DNA from: Diplonema papillatum
Lineage: Eukaryota; Euglenozoa; Diplonemea; Diplonemida; Diplonemidae
NCBI GenBank assembly: GCA_030068145.1
Contig: JAPJBO010000330.1
Location: 1-64,000, forward strand
Reading direction: 5' to 3'
DNA length: 64,000 nt
The notes beneath the pieces were generated by a model. The model did no database searches, was not told the origin of the DNA, and saw only the letters and a program-made list of their open reading frames with translations. Of the stretch, positions 30,522 to 41,023 are shown piece after piece. Position numbers and translations under genes: made by a program. The first letter of the stretch is position 1, and each line of letters opens with the position of its first letter.

Positions 30522-31691
30522 TTAGAAATTGTCGTCTTCGTCGGCCTGCTTCGCTGCCATCGCAGACATCTCAGCATCGATGTTGAACTTCTCGTACTTT
30601 TCGTTGCCTCTGTGCGCCGAGATCGCCTTCGAGTTCTTGAAGAAAAGGAAGCCCAGGCCCCCGATGCACACTGCCGTTGCGACCCACAAGCAAAGGAATG
30701 CCCACAGCGGCAGGCAAAGGGAGCCCAGCTTGAGCCCCGCACAGCAGCTGGCCTTCTCTTCCTCGTCGTCGGCGGCGCCGCGGAGGTCGTTCGGCTGGCT
30801 CTTCGAAATCTTGTACATGGAGTCCCGCTTGTCGACGCCGCTGTCGTGGTTCGCGACCTCGACCCACGCGACGTCCATCGCTTCGGCCGCGCCCAGCACG
30901 GACGTGAACTTGCACACGCGGAAGTACGTTTCCTTCTCCCTCGGAGAGTTGCGGTTCCCCTGCTTGCGGTCGGCGGCGGAGCCTACCAAAGCCTCTTCTG
31001 TCATCGTGATGTCCTGAAAAGTGTACTCAGTCAGTCCATTTGTGGTCCCATTTTGCTGCTCGGTGAGGCCTTTGAGAATGAACCCGCTGGTGCCAGAGCA
31101 CGTCGTGTTGCCCAGCATCGCGGTCTTGCCGTCTTTGAACACGCAATCCGACACGATGCCTCCGGTGGCGGTCGCCTGCAAGGAAGAGCACTTGCGCTCG
31201 CTGGCGAGGTCGTCGGAAAACGCGGGGATCACCGCGTAGTAGTCCTCTTTTTCCAGCTGGCACCCAACAAAGGTGAGTGAATACGGGTAGCCCACCCTCG
31301 CCTCGTTGGGAAAAGAGGTGTACATGCGGGTCCCCTTGGGATAGCAAGGGCTCTTCGCCGCCGCCAGCTTCTCGCAGGAGGCGCCGTTCGCGGAGCAGTC
31401 GCACGGGAACACGCCGTCGGTGCACTTGCCGATGGATTCTCCGTTCACGGCGCAGCCGAAATACGGGTATTCGAACGTGTCGCGGCAAGGCGCCCCGGGG
31501 CGGCCGTTGGAGCACACTCGGTTTTTCGAGTCGTACACGTACCCTTCCGCGCACTCGGAACAAACTCCGTTGACCACCTTCCAGCCGGGGTCGCAATGGC
31601 AGCAGGTGCCTTCCATCTCGCCGTTGAGGCACTGCCCGGACGCCAAGGCGAGGACTGCCGCTAGAACCAGGGGCTTGAAAAAACCGTTCAT
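30522..31691 (-). CDS. Cysteine-rich type I membrane protein, copy 2
   Basis: Chosen start is the ATG at 31691, giving 389 residues; 26 Lys-rich codons upstream are open but derive from an A/T-rich leader. It has a signal peptide (MNGFFKPLVLAAVLALASG), a Cys-rich ectodomain with CCHCDPGWKVV and CSECAEGYVYDS, and the shared TRMYTSFPN and LTFVGC motifs. A membrane span (LPLWAFLCLWVATAVC) lies at about 327-350. The tail matches copy 1 almost residue for residue (YEKFNIDAEMSAMAAKQ plus acidic end). The DNA transposon at 31771 lies only about 80 bases upstream of the start, so it probably sits in or replaces promoter sequence. Function unknown; probably a surface or endomembrane receptor-like protein. 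Confidence 0.85.
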   Translation of the reverse strand: MNGFFKPLVLAAVLALASGQCLNGEMEGTCCHCDPGWKVVNGVCSECAEGYVYDSKNRVCSNGRPGAPCRDTFEYPYFGCAVNGESIGKCTDGVFPCDCSANGASCEKLAAAKSPCYPKGTRMYTSFPNEARVGYPYSLTFVGCQLEKEDYYAVIPAFSDDLASERKCSSLQATATGGIVSDCVFKDGKTAMLGNTTCSGTSGFILKGLTEQQNGTTNGLTEYTFQDITMTEEALVGSAADRKQGNRNSPREKETYFRVCKFTSVLGAAEAMDVAWVEVANHDSGVDKRDSMYKISKSQPNDLRGAADDEEEKASCCAGLKLGSLCLPLWAFLCLWVATAVCIGGLGFLFFKNSKAISAHRGNEKYEKFNIDAEMSAMAAKQADEDDNF

Positions 31692-31885
31692 ATTTTTTGT
31701 CGTTGGTGGTTTGTGTTGCGGGTTTTTTTTGTGTTTTTTTTTTTTGTGTGTTTTTTTTTTTTGGGTCACCTACCTTAGGGGCCTAAGAACAATTTTTAAT
31801 GACCTTAGGGGCCTAATCGGGGACCTTTAGGTCCTCAAAATGATTTAAAAATTTGTTGCCCATTGGGAACTTGTGCCGAAAATGT

Positions 31886-32090
31886 ACTTGTCAAAAAAAA
31901 ATGGGGAAAAAATTCCGAAAAAAATTTCCCAAAAAAATTTCCCAAAAAAAAAAAATGGGGAAAAAATTCCGAAAAAAATTTCCCAAAAAAATTTCCCAAA
32001 AAAATTTCCCAAAAAACTTTGCAAAAAAAAATTCCAAAAGACTTCCAAAAAAATTCCAAAAAAACTCCAAAAAATTTTCCAAGTGTCCAG
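31886..32090. repeat. A-rich array next to the left transposon end
   Basis: Irregular 12-13-bp units such as 'ccgaaaaaaattt' and 'cccaaaaaaattt'. They resemble the unit of the regular satellite inside the opposite end, on the complementary strand. This suggests the terminal repeats themselves seed the expansion. Confidence 0.8.
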
Positions 32091-32673
32091 GTGGTACGTC
32101 AAATGAAGAGAAGACCACTGCTGATTGCTGCACACCACGTAAAACACATATAACATGGGCTGTTCATTGAATTGACAAGCAAAGTGAATTTGCGGAATCC
32201 AGGGATTCCAACCTTGGTTTGGTTCAAAGTGCAGAAAGCCGATGAACTTCCCCCAAGGCTCCACAAGGGTGAACGGAATCTACAAGCCCTATGGTAGGGG
32301 CCACCTTGTCAACAATGTAGCAGCAAGGACATGATCTGAGGCCTGAGGAACCCTGACTTGGTGTTATAGGTCTCGGTGTTGTAACCGTGGCGACCAACAA
32401 CCAGAGGTTTGGAAAAATTTCAACCTAACCGGTCACTCAGATACATGTTCTCGTTTACCACGCTTTAAGTGCTTTACCATGTGGTGCACAGCTGATTCCT
32501 TGTGTGTGAAGTTGAGACAACACAGGCTATGGAAGGGGGTGGGGGTTGGCACAACATGTCCGCATTTTTGCGGTAGAACCCACTACAGCAGTGAAGAAAT
32601 ACAGTGTTAGAGTGACAAGCGCTTTTCGGGTAAAGACGAAAAGCCGTGGTGGCAAACACGTACCAGGAGGGGG

Positions 32674-34226
32674 CTACGGTGACTCAAGTTCGAGGTTGTA
32701 CGACTGGGCCTCACTGAACCTCAGCAGCAGAGAACGCGAGGGCTGTCCACGAATTGCCGTGAAGTGGCTCGCACCGTCGCCGCCTTTCAAGTCATCGTCG
32801 TGAAGTAGGTAGACTGAGGTCTCCGGGAGGCCGCGAGGGAGTACTGTCGTCTTTGCGTAATGAACAGTGACCCCGTCGTCACGCAGTGTGAGAATCACGA
32901 TCCGGATGTTGTACGTGATTGCGGCGAGCATGAGCACGCCCTCGTCGGCGTACACTTTGTCTTGCTTGTGTGAAGCGATGAAATTCTCGAACGACTCGTG
33001 TGTCGTGCACGTTGCGATTCCGGCCTTCAACAAGAGGAACTCCGGTTTTTTGTTCTTCGCTTCAAGAAGTTGACCTTCGTATTGCCCGGTAAGGTGTGCT
33101 CTGAGGAATCTTGCCCCTTGCTTGAGACCCTTCGGAAGGTACGAGTTGAACCACGTGTATGCCCGTGTCGCGATCAGCGCACTGTAAAAGCAGTTTCCGT
33201 CACCCGGGACAGTTTCGATCAGAGTGCCAGTGGCCTGCACAATTTCGCAAACTGAAGGGCGGGGTGTGGCCCGCTTTTTCGAAGCCCGCACCTGAGAAGT
33301 AGGCACCGTCTCCTTCTGTACGGGCTTGTCTTCAGGTGCTCCCTTCCGTGTTGGCGGCTTGCTTTCTTTCTGGGGTTCCTTGTGTACTTGATCCCCCGTT
33401 GAAGGCGTGTCGTCTTTGTTTGCCTTTTTCTCTTTTTTCCCCTTCTTCTCTTTTTTCTCCTTCTTCTCTTTTTCCCCCTTCTTCTCTTTTTCCCCCTTCT
33501 TCGCCTTCTCTTGCTTCCCACTTGCCGGCGTGTCCCCCTTTTTCCCCTTCTTTTTGTTCGACTTCGCGGAATCCTTCTCCGGGTTCTGCAATCTGCTGGG
33601 GCACGTGCTTACATAGTGTCCCTTCACTTTGCACTGACTACAGGTCACCTGTCTCACTGGGATGGGAAGAACATCTTCGCCCCGGCTGAGCTTGCGCTTG
33701 TCCAGCTTCTTCGGTCGGCCCTTTGGTCTTTTTGCGTCGGGAGCTTCGAGGTCGTCTGCGTCGTAAATTTTTTTCGAAATTTTTTTCGAAATTTTTTTCG
33801 AAATTTTTTTCGAAATTTTTTTCGAAATTTTTTTCGAAATTTTTTTCGAAATTTTTTTCGAAATTTTTTTCGAAATTTTTTTCGAAATTTTTTTCGAAAT
33901 TTTTTTCGAAATTTTTTTCGAAATTTTTTTCGAAATTTTTTTCGAAATTTTTTTCGAAATTTTTTTCGAAATTTTTTTCGAAATTTTTTTCGAAATTTTT
34001 TTCGAAATTTTTTTCGAAATTTTTTTCGAAATTTTTTTCGAAATTTTTTTCGAAATTTTTTTCGAAATTTTTTTCGAAATTTTTTTCGAAATTTTTTTCG
34101 AAATTTTTTTCGAAATTTTTTTCGAAATTTTTTTCGAAATTTTTTTCGAAATTTTTTTCGAAATTTTTTTCGAAATTTTTTTCGAAATTTTTTTCGAAAT
34201 TTTTTTCGAAATTTTTTTCGAAATTT
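32674..34226 (-). CDS. OTU cysteine protease with CCHC knuckle and (KISK)n N-terminus
   Basis: Open from inside the right inverted end through a 12-bp satellite (about 38 units encoding KISK) into a unique region. The unique part begins near 33770 with GRPKKLDKRKL, then a CCHC knuckle (CSQCKVKGHYVSTC, near 33640), a Lys/Glu-rich linker (33380-33560), and an OTU domain. The OTU catalytic Cys box is VPGDGNCFYSALI near 33200 and the His box is SHFTAI near 32755. OTU enzymes cleave ubiquitin or related tags. No ATG precedes the satellite in frame, so the real start or upstream exon is unknown. The OTU frame itself is intact. Confidence 0.75.
33770..34226. repeat. 12-bp satellite, about 38 perfect units
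   Basis: Tandem 'aaatttttttcg' with almost no variation. The unit is a multiple of three and contains no stop codon in any of the six frames, giving KISK, KKFR and EKNF on one strand and FRNF, FSKF and FFEI on the other. It abuts the inverted end of the transposon on one side and the OTU-knuckle coding region on the other. Confidence 0.97.
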
Positions 34227-34599
34227 TATGACGAGTACATTTTCGGCACAATTCCCAATGGACAACAAATTTTAAATCATTTTGAGGACCTAAAGGCACC
34301 AAAATGCATTTTTCAAATTGTTGACAAATTTTGCCCAGTATTTTGTGCAGGCATTGTACTTAGCGATTTTTGAGCATGTTCGTATTTTTCCCCCGGGAAA
34401 AACAAATTTTTAAATCATTTTGAGGACCTAAAGGTCCCCGATTAGGCCCCTAAGGTCATTTAAATTTGTTCCTCGGCCCCTAAGGTACTTTTCTCTTTTT
34501 CTTTTTTCTCTGCCGACGGTCAGGGGTTATTCTAATCCCCGAAATTCTGGAAAATCCCGGTTAAAAAATCTTTGATATGGCCAGAAATTTTTGTAGCCT

Positions 34600-37060
34600 T
34601 CACTTGTCAGTCCCAGTGGGCACTACAGCGGTGGCCTCAACGCCTTTCAACGAATCAGGGCGAAGCTGCTCACGACAGGCGCCCCCCAACACGCTAATCC
34701 CAACGCCCCTCATGCCCCATAGATATTTCTGGACCAAATTGCTGGCAGGCTGTGTACACACAAAACAGCAACTACGACTCCAGGATCTGAGCCTGTAGCC
34801 TGGGTCCCTTGCCAAAAACAGAGAGAGGAGGCCAAAGCACACGCAGACACGTGGCGATACATCGACGACTTTTTGCAATGGGACAACAAACCGCCGCCGG
34901 AATCTCTATATCGTATGTCATACAAAGACACGACTACAGCCCAAGACGACATCGTGTTCCTGGGTATGCGCATACGAATAGAACGGCCGGCGGCACCGCA
35001 CCCTCCACACATAAGGCTCAGCATCCACCCAAAGCGCACGGTACACGCTTCACACACCACAAAACCACCGCCCAGGGCCCAAGCTAGTGGCATCTTCAAG
35101 GGCTCCCTCATACGAGCAATCCGCCAGACCAACCATTGGCAGGATCTCCGTGTCGAAATCCAGCGAAACGTTTACACGATGCTGGAACGCGGGCACAGCC
35201 CAAGAGTCCTCTACCCACCCTGGCACGCCGGCTAACCGAAGAGTTCCAGCGCCTTCCGCGCCTACATGACCAGCTCAAACCTTTCCTCGGCTATTCCATA
35301 GCGCGCTACAGAAGCGGCAAGCCGCGCACCAGAATACGCCGGAAAGCACAGACCGATTAACTTCGACCCGGCCGAGCTTCCAACCACCCCAGACGACCGT
35401 TCAAACAGCTCGGACGACAGTTCCACTCTGACGATCGAGCACGAAGCCGCCCTACACGCGGTGTCCCAATCCACCCATAACTTCAGCCCAGTGCAAAGAG
35501 TCGCCAACCTTGTCGCTACCGCCACCCTTGCGGCCGCAATCGCCGCCGACGCAGCCAGTACCAAGTGGAAGACCTCGCGTTTTACTACGACAAATTCTTG
35601 CTACCTCCAAGCAGCCTTAAACCTGATCTCCGCCACCGTACTAGCACAGCAGGTCGCCGCGTATCACAATTGCACCACCCACATTAAGGGCGAATGTACC
35701 ACTGCCGTCTTCAACTGGACACGCAACGCCCGCACACCGGATACACTTCTGCGCGTCTTCGCGAGTATCAATGGACCCTTCGGCGACGGACAGCAGTGCG
35801 ACTTAGGAGAAGCCCTTCGAGCCATCACCACCGCGTTGTTGGAAGGTTGGAAGAAAATCTAGCGCACAGATTTTGCTCCGGCCAACGGCAGGACTACATA
35901 GAAGGCCTCACACACGAAACCACCGCAACCACGCGTTGCGATCACTGCGGACTCAGTCGTTCAAAATTTGCGCAGCAAGACGCCACCATCCTGTCGATCA
36001 AAGCCAACACCGTGCAGGGATGCCTCGACGAACACTGCGCATGGTCCGTACCCTACGACTACAAATGTGACGGCTGCAAGCTTTTACGACACCAATAAGA
36101 CCAAGACCACCACGCACCGCATCAACGACTTGATGCTCTTCCAGATTCAACGGGCTCGCAAGCACGGTACCACCAACAAAAGACCGGTAGCCGCTGACTA
36201 CATCATAACCCTGCCCGAAATGAAAGCCCAACTCAAGTTGAAAGCCATCGCTGCCCACACCGGTGACAACAACGCCGGCCATTACGTGATACATGCCTAC
36301 AACGAATCAGCAGCTTTTAATCAACGCTGGACGCTTCTTGACGGGCTCTACACAAGTTTCTCCCCAAGACCCACTTACGCCAACGACGAAACGTTCCTCC
36401 TCATATACCAGCCAGTCGACAACCTCGCGCAAACGGGAGCACAGCACGCACGCGCATCGCCACCCGACATCAACGAGTTCACAGTGAAGCAGGATAGCCT
36501 CGACTCTCCCGCACCACTTGGAGCTGATAGTACCCAAAGCCTACTCGGTAGACTACGCGGCGACGACGAGTCTGCCAACACGCCCGATTCGGCACGTACC
36601 CGCAACACCGCAACCAGCGGCTCTTCAGAGCCTTCAGCAACTGCACACGAGTTCGACACTCCAAGCGAAGGATATACCCTCGCTATCCAACGATATCACC
36701 ACAACCGAACAAGACGACTCCACCACCGAGCCAGAAAGTGACAACGATATCGAGCTGCAATGTCCGCGCTGTCGGACACGAACCACAGCAGCAGGCACCA
36801 AGTTGAAAGGGCTCAGAGGCTTGCGCATACATCTACGACACTGCAGGAACAAGCACCACTACGCCCCGCAGCAGTTACCGAAAGTTCTACCAAAAGGCAG
36901 ACATGCCCCTTTTGCCACAGCGACGGACGAACCGCGGGGAAGCCACAGTTCGTTAGTTACGAACATTGGTGCAAAAAGAAGCACCGAAGAGTGGTCGCCC
37001 GAAAGCAACCATCCCTGACTACAGGCACCGAAGAACCTTTCCCTGACCAATTGTAGAAAC
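34600..37060 (+). mobile_element. Degraded retroelement: reverse transcriptase plus USP-like protease and zinc fingers
   Basis: At about 34780-35235 the translation shows TWRYIDDFLQW (a YxDD polymerase box), FLGMRIRI and IFKGSLIRAIRQTNHW, a reverse transcriptase palm and thumb. A ubiquitin-specific-protease (C19)-like region follows: TNSCYLQAALNLI (Cys box, about 35590), GQQCDLGEALRAI (about 35785), a C-x2-C pair zinc ribbon (CDHCG and CDGCK, 35940-36080) and GHYVIHAY with WTLLDG (His box, 36277-36330). Two CxxC zinc fingers (CPRCRT near 36760, CPFCHS near 36905) end the element. Coding is spread over several frames, so the copy is old and broken. RT class is uncertain (Penelope-like or LINE-like). 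Confidence 0.6.
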
Positions 37061-38864
37061 GGCTTGCTTGGATAGCCTTCCTACCATGACGACATGCAAC
37101 CTGGCAGATGCAGATACAGCTTACGCTTACATATACTCCACGGGTACCTAGTGTGCCCAGAGAGCCTTTTCTGTGGCGAGCAACGAACAGACTAACCTCC
37201 CTGAATTTTTTTTAAAAAAAAATTCATGCTTTATTTACTTCTATTCGCGACTCCTTACTACGTTAATTGTAGCACCCCACCCGTATTGCAATACGATATA
37301 GTTACGGATATTCAACCTGCGCAAACCATAAGCAGCACCACAAATACACGAAAAGAGACGGTACCAAGAAGACAGACAGTCACCTATTGCGGCACCATAC
37401 TGAGGAGGGCCTACCGTAAGTAAGGTATGTGGACAATGGCCGAAACCACCAATGACCAACGACCAAGGTACCCACCGATCCTCGTACCTCGTGTAACCAC
37501 CACTCTTACGACACTCAGAGCACAAAGAATATCTTCCCTTAACGACGAAGGTCACCCGGAGACTTCAAAACCCCGGAGTTTCAAGCGCATTGTTCAAGCG
37601 TTTTGTTTGCGCAACAACAAAACGAAACAAGGGGGCAAGCAGCACCTCGCGAGCAGAATCGAAAAACCCAGGAACGCTGTAACCAGCTGCGGCCTACCAA
37701 TCGCAGCCGAGCCGGGAGGCCAGCTCAGCTGTGAGAGAGGGAAGGGGGCGGGGGCGTAAAAAACAGGAGAAGAAAAAGGAGGACTCAGCAAGAAGACCAT
37801 TTCCGGAGCTTGGGTCCTGCGCAGCTAAACGAAACAACGGGATCAGCATCAACTGGTCAAGGTGAAAAAACGATGAGCAATACTTCGGGTGGAAATGTAC
37901 CTCTCTCAGACTGTGGGGTTTCTGGTTAGTTTCGTTTAGCTTTCACCTGTGCACGTGTTTCGGAAATGGTCCCTTCAGTTACACAGGGTACAACTGGAAA
38001 AAAAGACGTTTCTCTCGCGCTGCGTCCCACCGCCCTTTCGCCGAAGCAGATGGTCCCATCTGTTCACAATTGGGAGACGTGGATGCAAGAACGTGTTTGG
38101 AGTGCCATGCGCTCAACGCCGTGTTCCATAGCAACATCACAACCAGTGTTGCAAATCTGCTGCTCGCAGCAGACCACCCCATGCTACGAGAGCAGGCGTG
38201 GAGCTCTTTCAAAACATACTCAGCCGCACTTGGTTCAGGCAGAGCTGGGTAGGACAAGCATCCGATTTCCTCGGAATAAAAATCGAACTCAGCTGCTCTT
38301 GGTTCAGGGCAGACCTGAGGTACGACGATCGTCCGATTTTCGCGGGACAGGAGGTGGCTTTGCAGGTAATACGAATCTCTGCACGGGCTAGCCGTGCTGT
38401 AAGTGCACACGAGCACACAGCCCAAATTATGGCGCGAAACCGATCAGAACAACAACGCAAACACAGAGTCAACCGCCAATAAATAACTTTCCTCGATGAC
38501 CTAGAACAGAGGACAGGGCGCACCACCCTTGCCACGGTGTCCCTACGGTTTCGTTTACTTGACTGTACAAGTTGTCGCTTGGTTGACTCTGCTCACGGTT
38601 TCAAAGTCTTTCTGGGAAACCTCACGCTTTGGTAAAACAAGAAGGGGGAAGGGGACAATAAAACAGAAGTCGAGCGCAGAACACAATAAGAGGGGGTGGT
38701 GCGTGAGTGAAGGGGCCATCGACTACAAGAACTACTCCGCTGCGAAACAGCCGATTTGAAACAGTCCACTAGCACTGCACGGCACGCTACAGGTACAGGC
38801 GGGTTCACGCTGAGGTTAAAAATGCGGGTTGTATTCATTAATTAAGTTGCCTGGGAGGCAGGTC
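37061..38864. other. Repeat-rich spacer, no gene supported
   Basis: Only short frames without domains. It contains a perfect A/T inverted stretch near 37206-37226, dispersed family D1 copy 2 (37793-38005), and a match to the SINE-like repeat at about 38083-38130. Two short related phrases, 'cagccgcacttggttcaggc' near 38220 and 'agctgctcttggttcagggc' near 38290, form a local duplicate. Confidence 0.4.
37793..38005 (+). repeat. Dispersed repeat family D1, copy 2
   Basis: Begins 'catttccggagcttgggtcc', carries 'cgaaacaacgggatcagc' and ends with 'ttcggaaatggtcccttcag'. Same order of blocks as at 29676 and 63053. Confidence 0.65.
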
Positions 38865-41023
38865 TTACTTCTTCTTCATGGACTCCTTGAGTTCGGTGAG
38901 AATGTGGAGGCGCTGCGCCCTCCATCCCCTTAGCTGGGCCTTCAAGTGGGCAGGGTTCTGGGTGGAGAGGCGGTGGTGCTGCTTGTCAACCTCCTCGTAG
39001 TCCTTCGTCTTCATCCTGTTGATGTATTCCTTCTCCTTGTCGGTGCAGCCTTCGGTGGTCTCAACCTGTGTGTGAACGGTGGAAACGGTACGGTGAACTT
39101 CCCGGGTGAAGTACAAAAATAATAGGCATTCACATGCGTTTTAAAGTTAAAGTTCGCTTGAGATTCGAAGAAAGACCGGTGTTGTAGGGCTCCGGCGATC
39201 TTCGTTATTTCTTGGAACTACCCTGCGACTCACGGGCCCATCACCTATCAAACACGCTTGTCCTGTTTTTGAGTCGAAAGTTCATCGGCGCGCTGGTACT
39301 TAACACTAAGCCTGCCTTTCGCCACGTCCGGAAGGATCGCTCTTGGCGCGGTTTCGTCGTGGTGCAACCCGTGGCGACAGCAATCGTTGCTGGTGGCTGG
39401 GAGCCCCAGTTCACAATCCGGGATCAGAATCCTCGCTTGCTTGTTGCACCGGCATGCCACGAAGCGGCAGCAAGACCTTTGCGCGATCCGCTGTGGTCGC
39501 GGGGGCCGAGTAGCAGTGCCAAGTTCACAACCAGAATCAGAGTGGAAGGCAAAAGTTGCCTGTAGTTCGCAACTGAGACTCCTCGAGTATTTCCTGCTCT
39601 CACTTTCAGCGTTTGGCCACCGCAGTTGTTGTAAATCGCAAGAACTTTCACGATCACACAAAGCCGGGAATGATAAACGGGCTTGCATTCAAACCAAGCG
39701 GCAGTAGCAGTCTACAGTAGCAGTCTAGTAGTAGTAGCTTGAACTTGATATGAAACGACATTCTGTGACGATAGACTGCACAAGGTAGTAAAGTAGTAGC
39801 TTGAACTTGATAATATGCAGCCTCGGCGAGGGGCGACGGTCGCGCAGGCTGGCTCTGCTTCGGGCCCTGATTCTGCTTCTACTGACTGCAAACTTGGCTT
39901 TGGCTCTCGCTCACTGCGCCTTCCACGGGTCGCGCGACGATCGCGTCCACCCGCCGGCTCTTTCCAGCTACTCGCATCCTCCGCTTCTCGGTGTGCCTGT
40001 CCGCGGAAACGGGAAAGGAAGGCTCCGATTGCTTGCCGGATTACGAACTTTGTCGGTAACTTCCTCCCCACAGTTGCAACCGGCACGCGCTGTGCCTCTG
40101 TGTTTCTGCTTCCGCCGCGCTGTATTGCACTCGCATCCTCCGCTTCACGGTGTGCCTGTCCGCGAAAACGGGAAAAAAAGGCTCCGATTACTTGCCGGAT
40201 TTTACGAACTTGTCGGTAACTTCCTCCGACAGTTGCAACCGGCACGCGCTGTGCCTCTGTGTATCTGCTTCCGCCGCGCTGAATTGCAGCACCTTTTTCC
40301 CTGGTGGCTCGTGGTTAAGCACGACCGACAGCCCTCGCTCAGGCTTGCATCGGCGAGGGGTGCATGAGTTCTGCGACCAAGCGCGAGAAAAGAGGGGGAG
40401 TTAGAAAAATGTTTAGAAAAGGCTCCAGTAGACCGGTGTCCTTTCTGCCGATCCGCAAAAATAAAAAGACGCAGGCGGCGTGTTTTGGTGGTTGATCAGA
40501 ATTCCTTACCTGAACACACAAGTGGGAAAACGATCAACCGGCACGCACAAACAATCTTGTGGGTTGTCCTTCAATGTATTGTGCAGGCTAAAAAATCGGT
40601 CTCCGACGTTGCACTTTTGTTCATGCGTTAGCATACCGAGCACTTGACGAGAAGTTTGTCCTTCACGAAGGTATCGAGATCGTCAAGCGATCTCCCGCCG
40701 TTGTAATCTTGCGGTTCGGTACCGGTTTCCTGGGTAAAGTACTTGAGGGTGGGGTAGCCAGAAACCCCGTATTTAGAGCCGAGCTCGCTGTGGATGGTGG
40801 CGTCGACGTCGCCGATAATTACGTTACTGCCGGCGTACTCTGTGCCAAGGTCGCTCCAGGCGGGGGCCATGGCCTTGCAGTGTCCACACCACGGGGCGTA
40901 AAACTTGACAATCGCGTTCTTGCCAGATTTGAAGACGATTTCCTCGAAGTTGTCGGCGGTCAGCGTCACCGCCTCGCCCGCCGCCACAGCCGCGACAGCG
41001 GCCAACACACCAAGGCGCAACAT
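38865..41023 (-). CDS. Two-exon protein disulfide isomerase-like protein with ERp29-type tail
   Basis: Exon 1 (41023-40637, 129 codons) encodes a signal peptide (MLRLGVLAAVAAVAAG) and one thioredoxin domain with the active site APWCGHCK. It ends KCS at a GTATGC donor, phase 0. Exon 2 (39065-38865) follows a CACACACAG acceptor and begins VETTEGCTDKEKEYI, continuing through an ERp29-C-like helical tail with AQRLHILTEL and ending KESMKKK. The joined product is 195 residues, a typical short algal or protist PDI-like protein acting in oxidative folding in the ER lumen; no KDEL is seen. The 1571-bp intron holds a two-copy 160-bp repeat. Joining of exons is inferred from phase and family architecture. 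Confidence 0.8.
39066..40636. other. Intron of the PDI-like gene, with tandem 160-bp repeat
   Basis: No coding support inside. At about 39970-40290 two copies of a roughly 160-bp unit lie head to tail. They start 'ctcgcatcctccgctt', include 'gtgtgcctgtccgcg' and 'gttgcaaccggcacgcgctg', and differ at scattered bases. Confidence 0.7.

Larger units (their letters stand above)
31771..34487. mobile_element. DNA transposon with OTU-protease cargo (MULE-like), likely non-autonomous
   Basis: Inverted ends begin 'taccttaggggcc' at 31771 and close with the complement at 34487. Each end repeats 'accttaggggcc' twice and continues through 'ggacctttaggtcctcaaaa' and 'ccgaaaatgtact'. The right end has an extra internal duplication. 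Just inside both ends are A-rich arrays: irregular at 31886-32090 and a regular 12-bp satellite at 33770-34226. The single large ORF encodes a zinc knuckle plus OTU domain but no transposase catalytic core. No target duplication was found. MULE relationship is inferred from the GRPKK-plus-CCHC pattern that ends many MULE transposases. Confidence 0.8.

Noticed and set aside
33511-34373. Plus-strand ORFs with FRNF or FSKF repeats
   Set aside because: They are other frames of the 12-bp satellite, with no unique domain attached.
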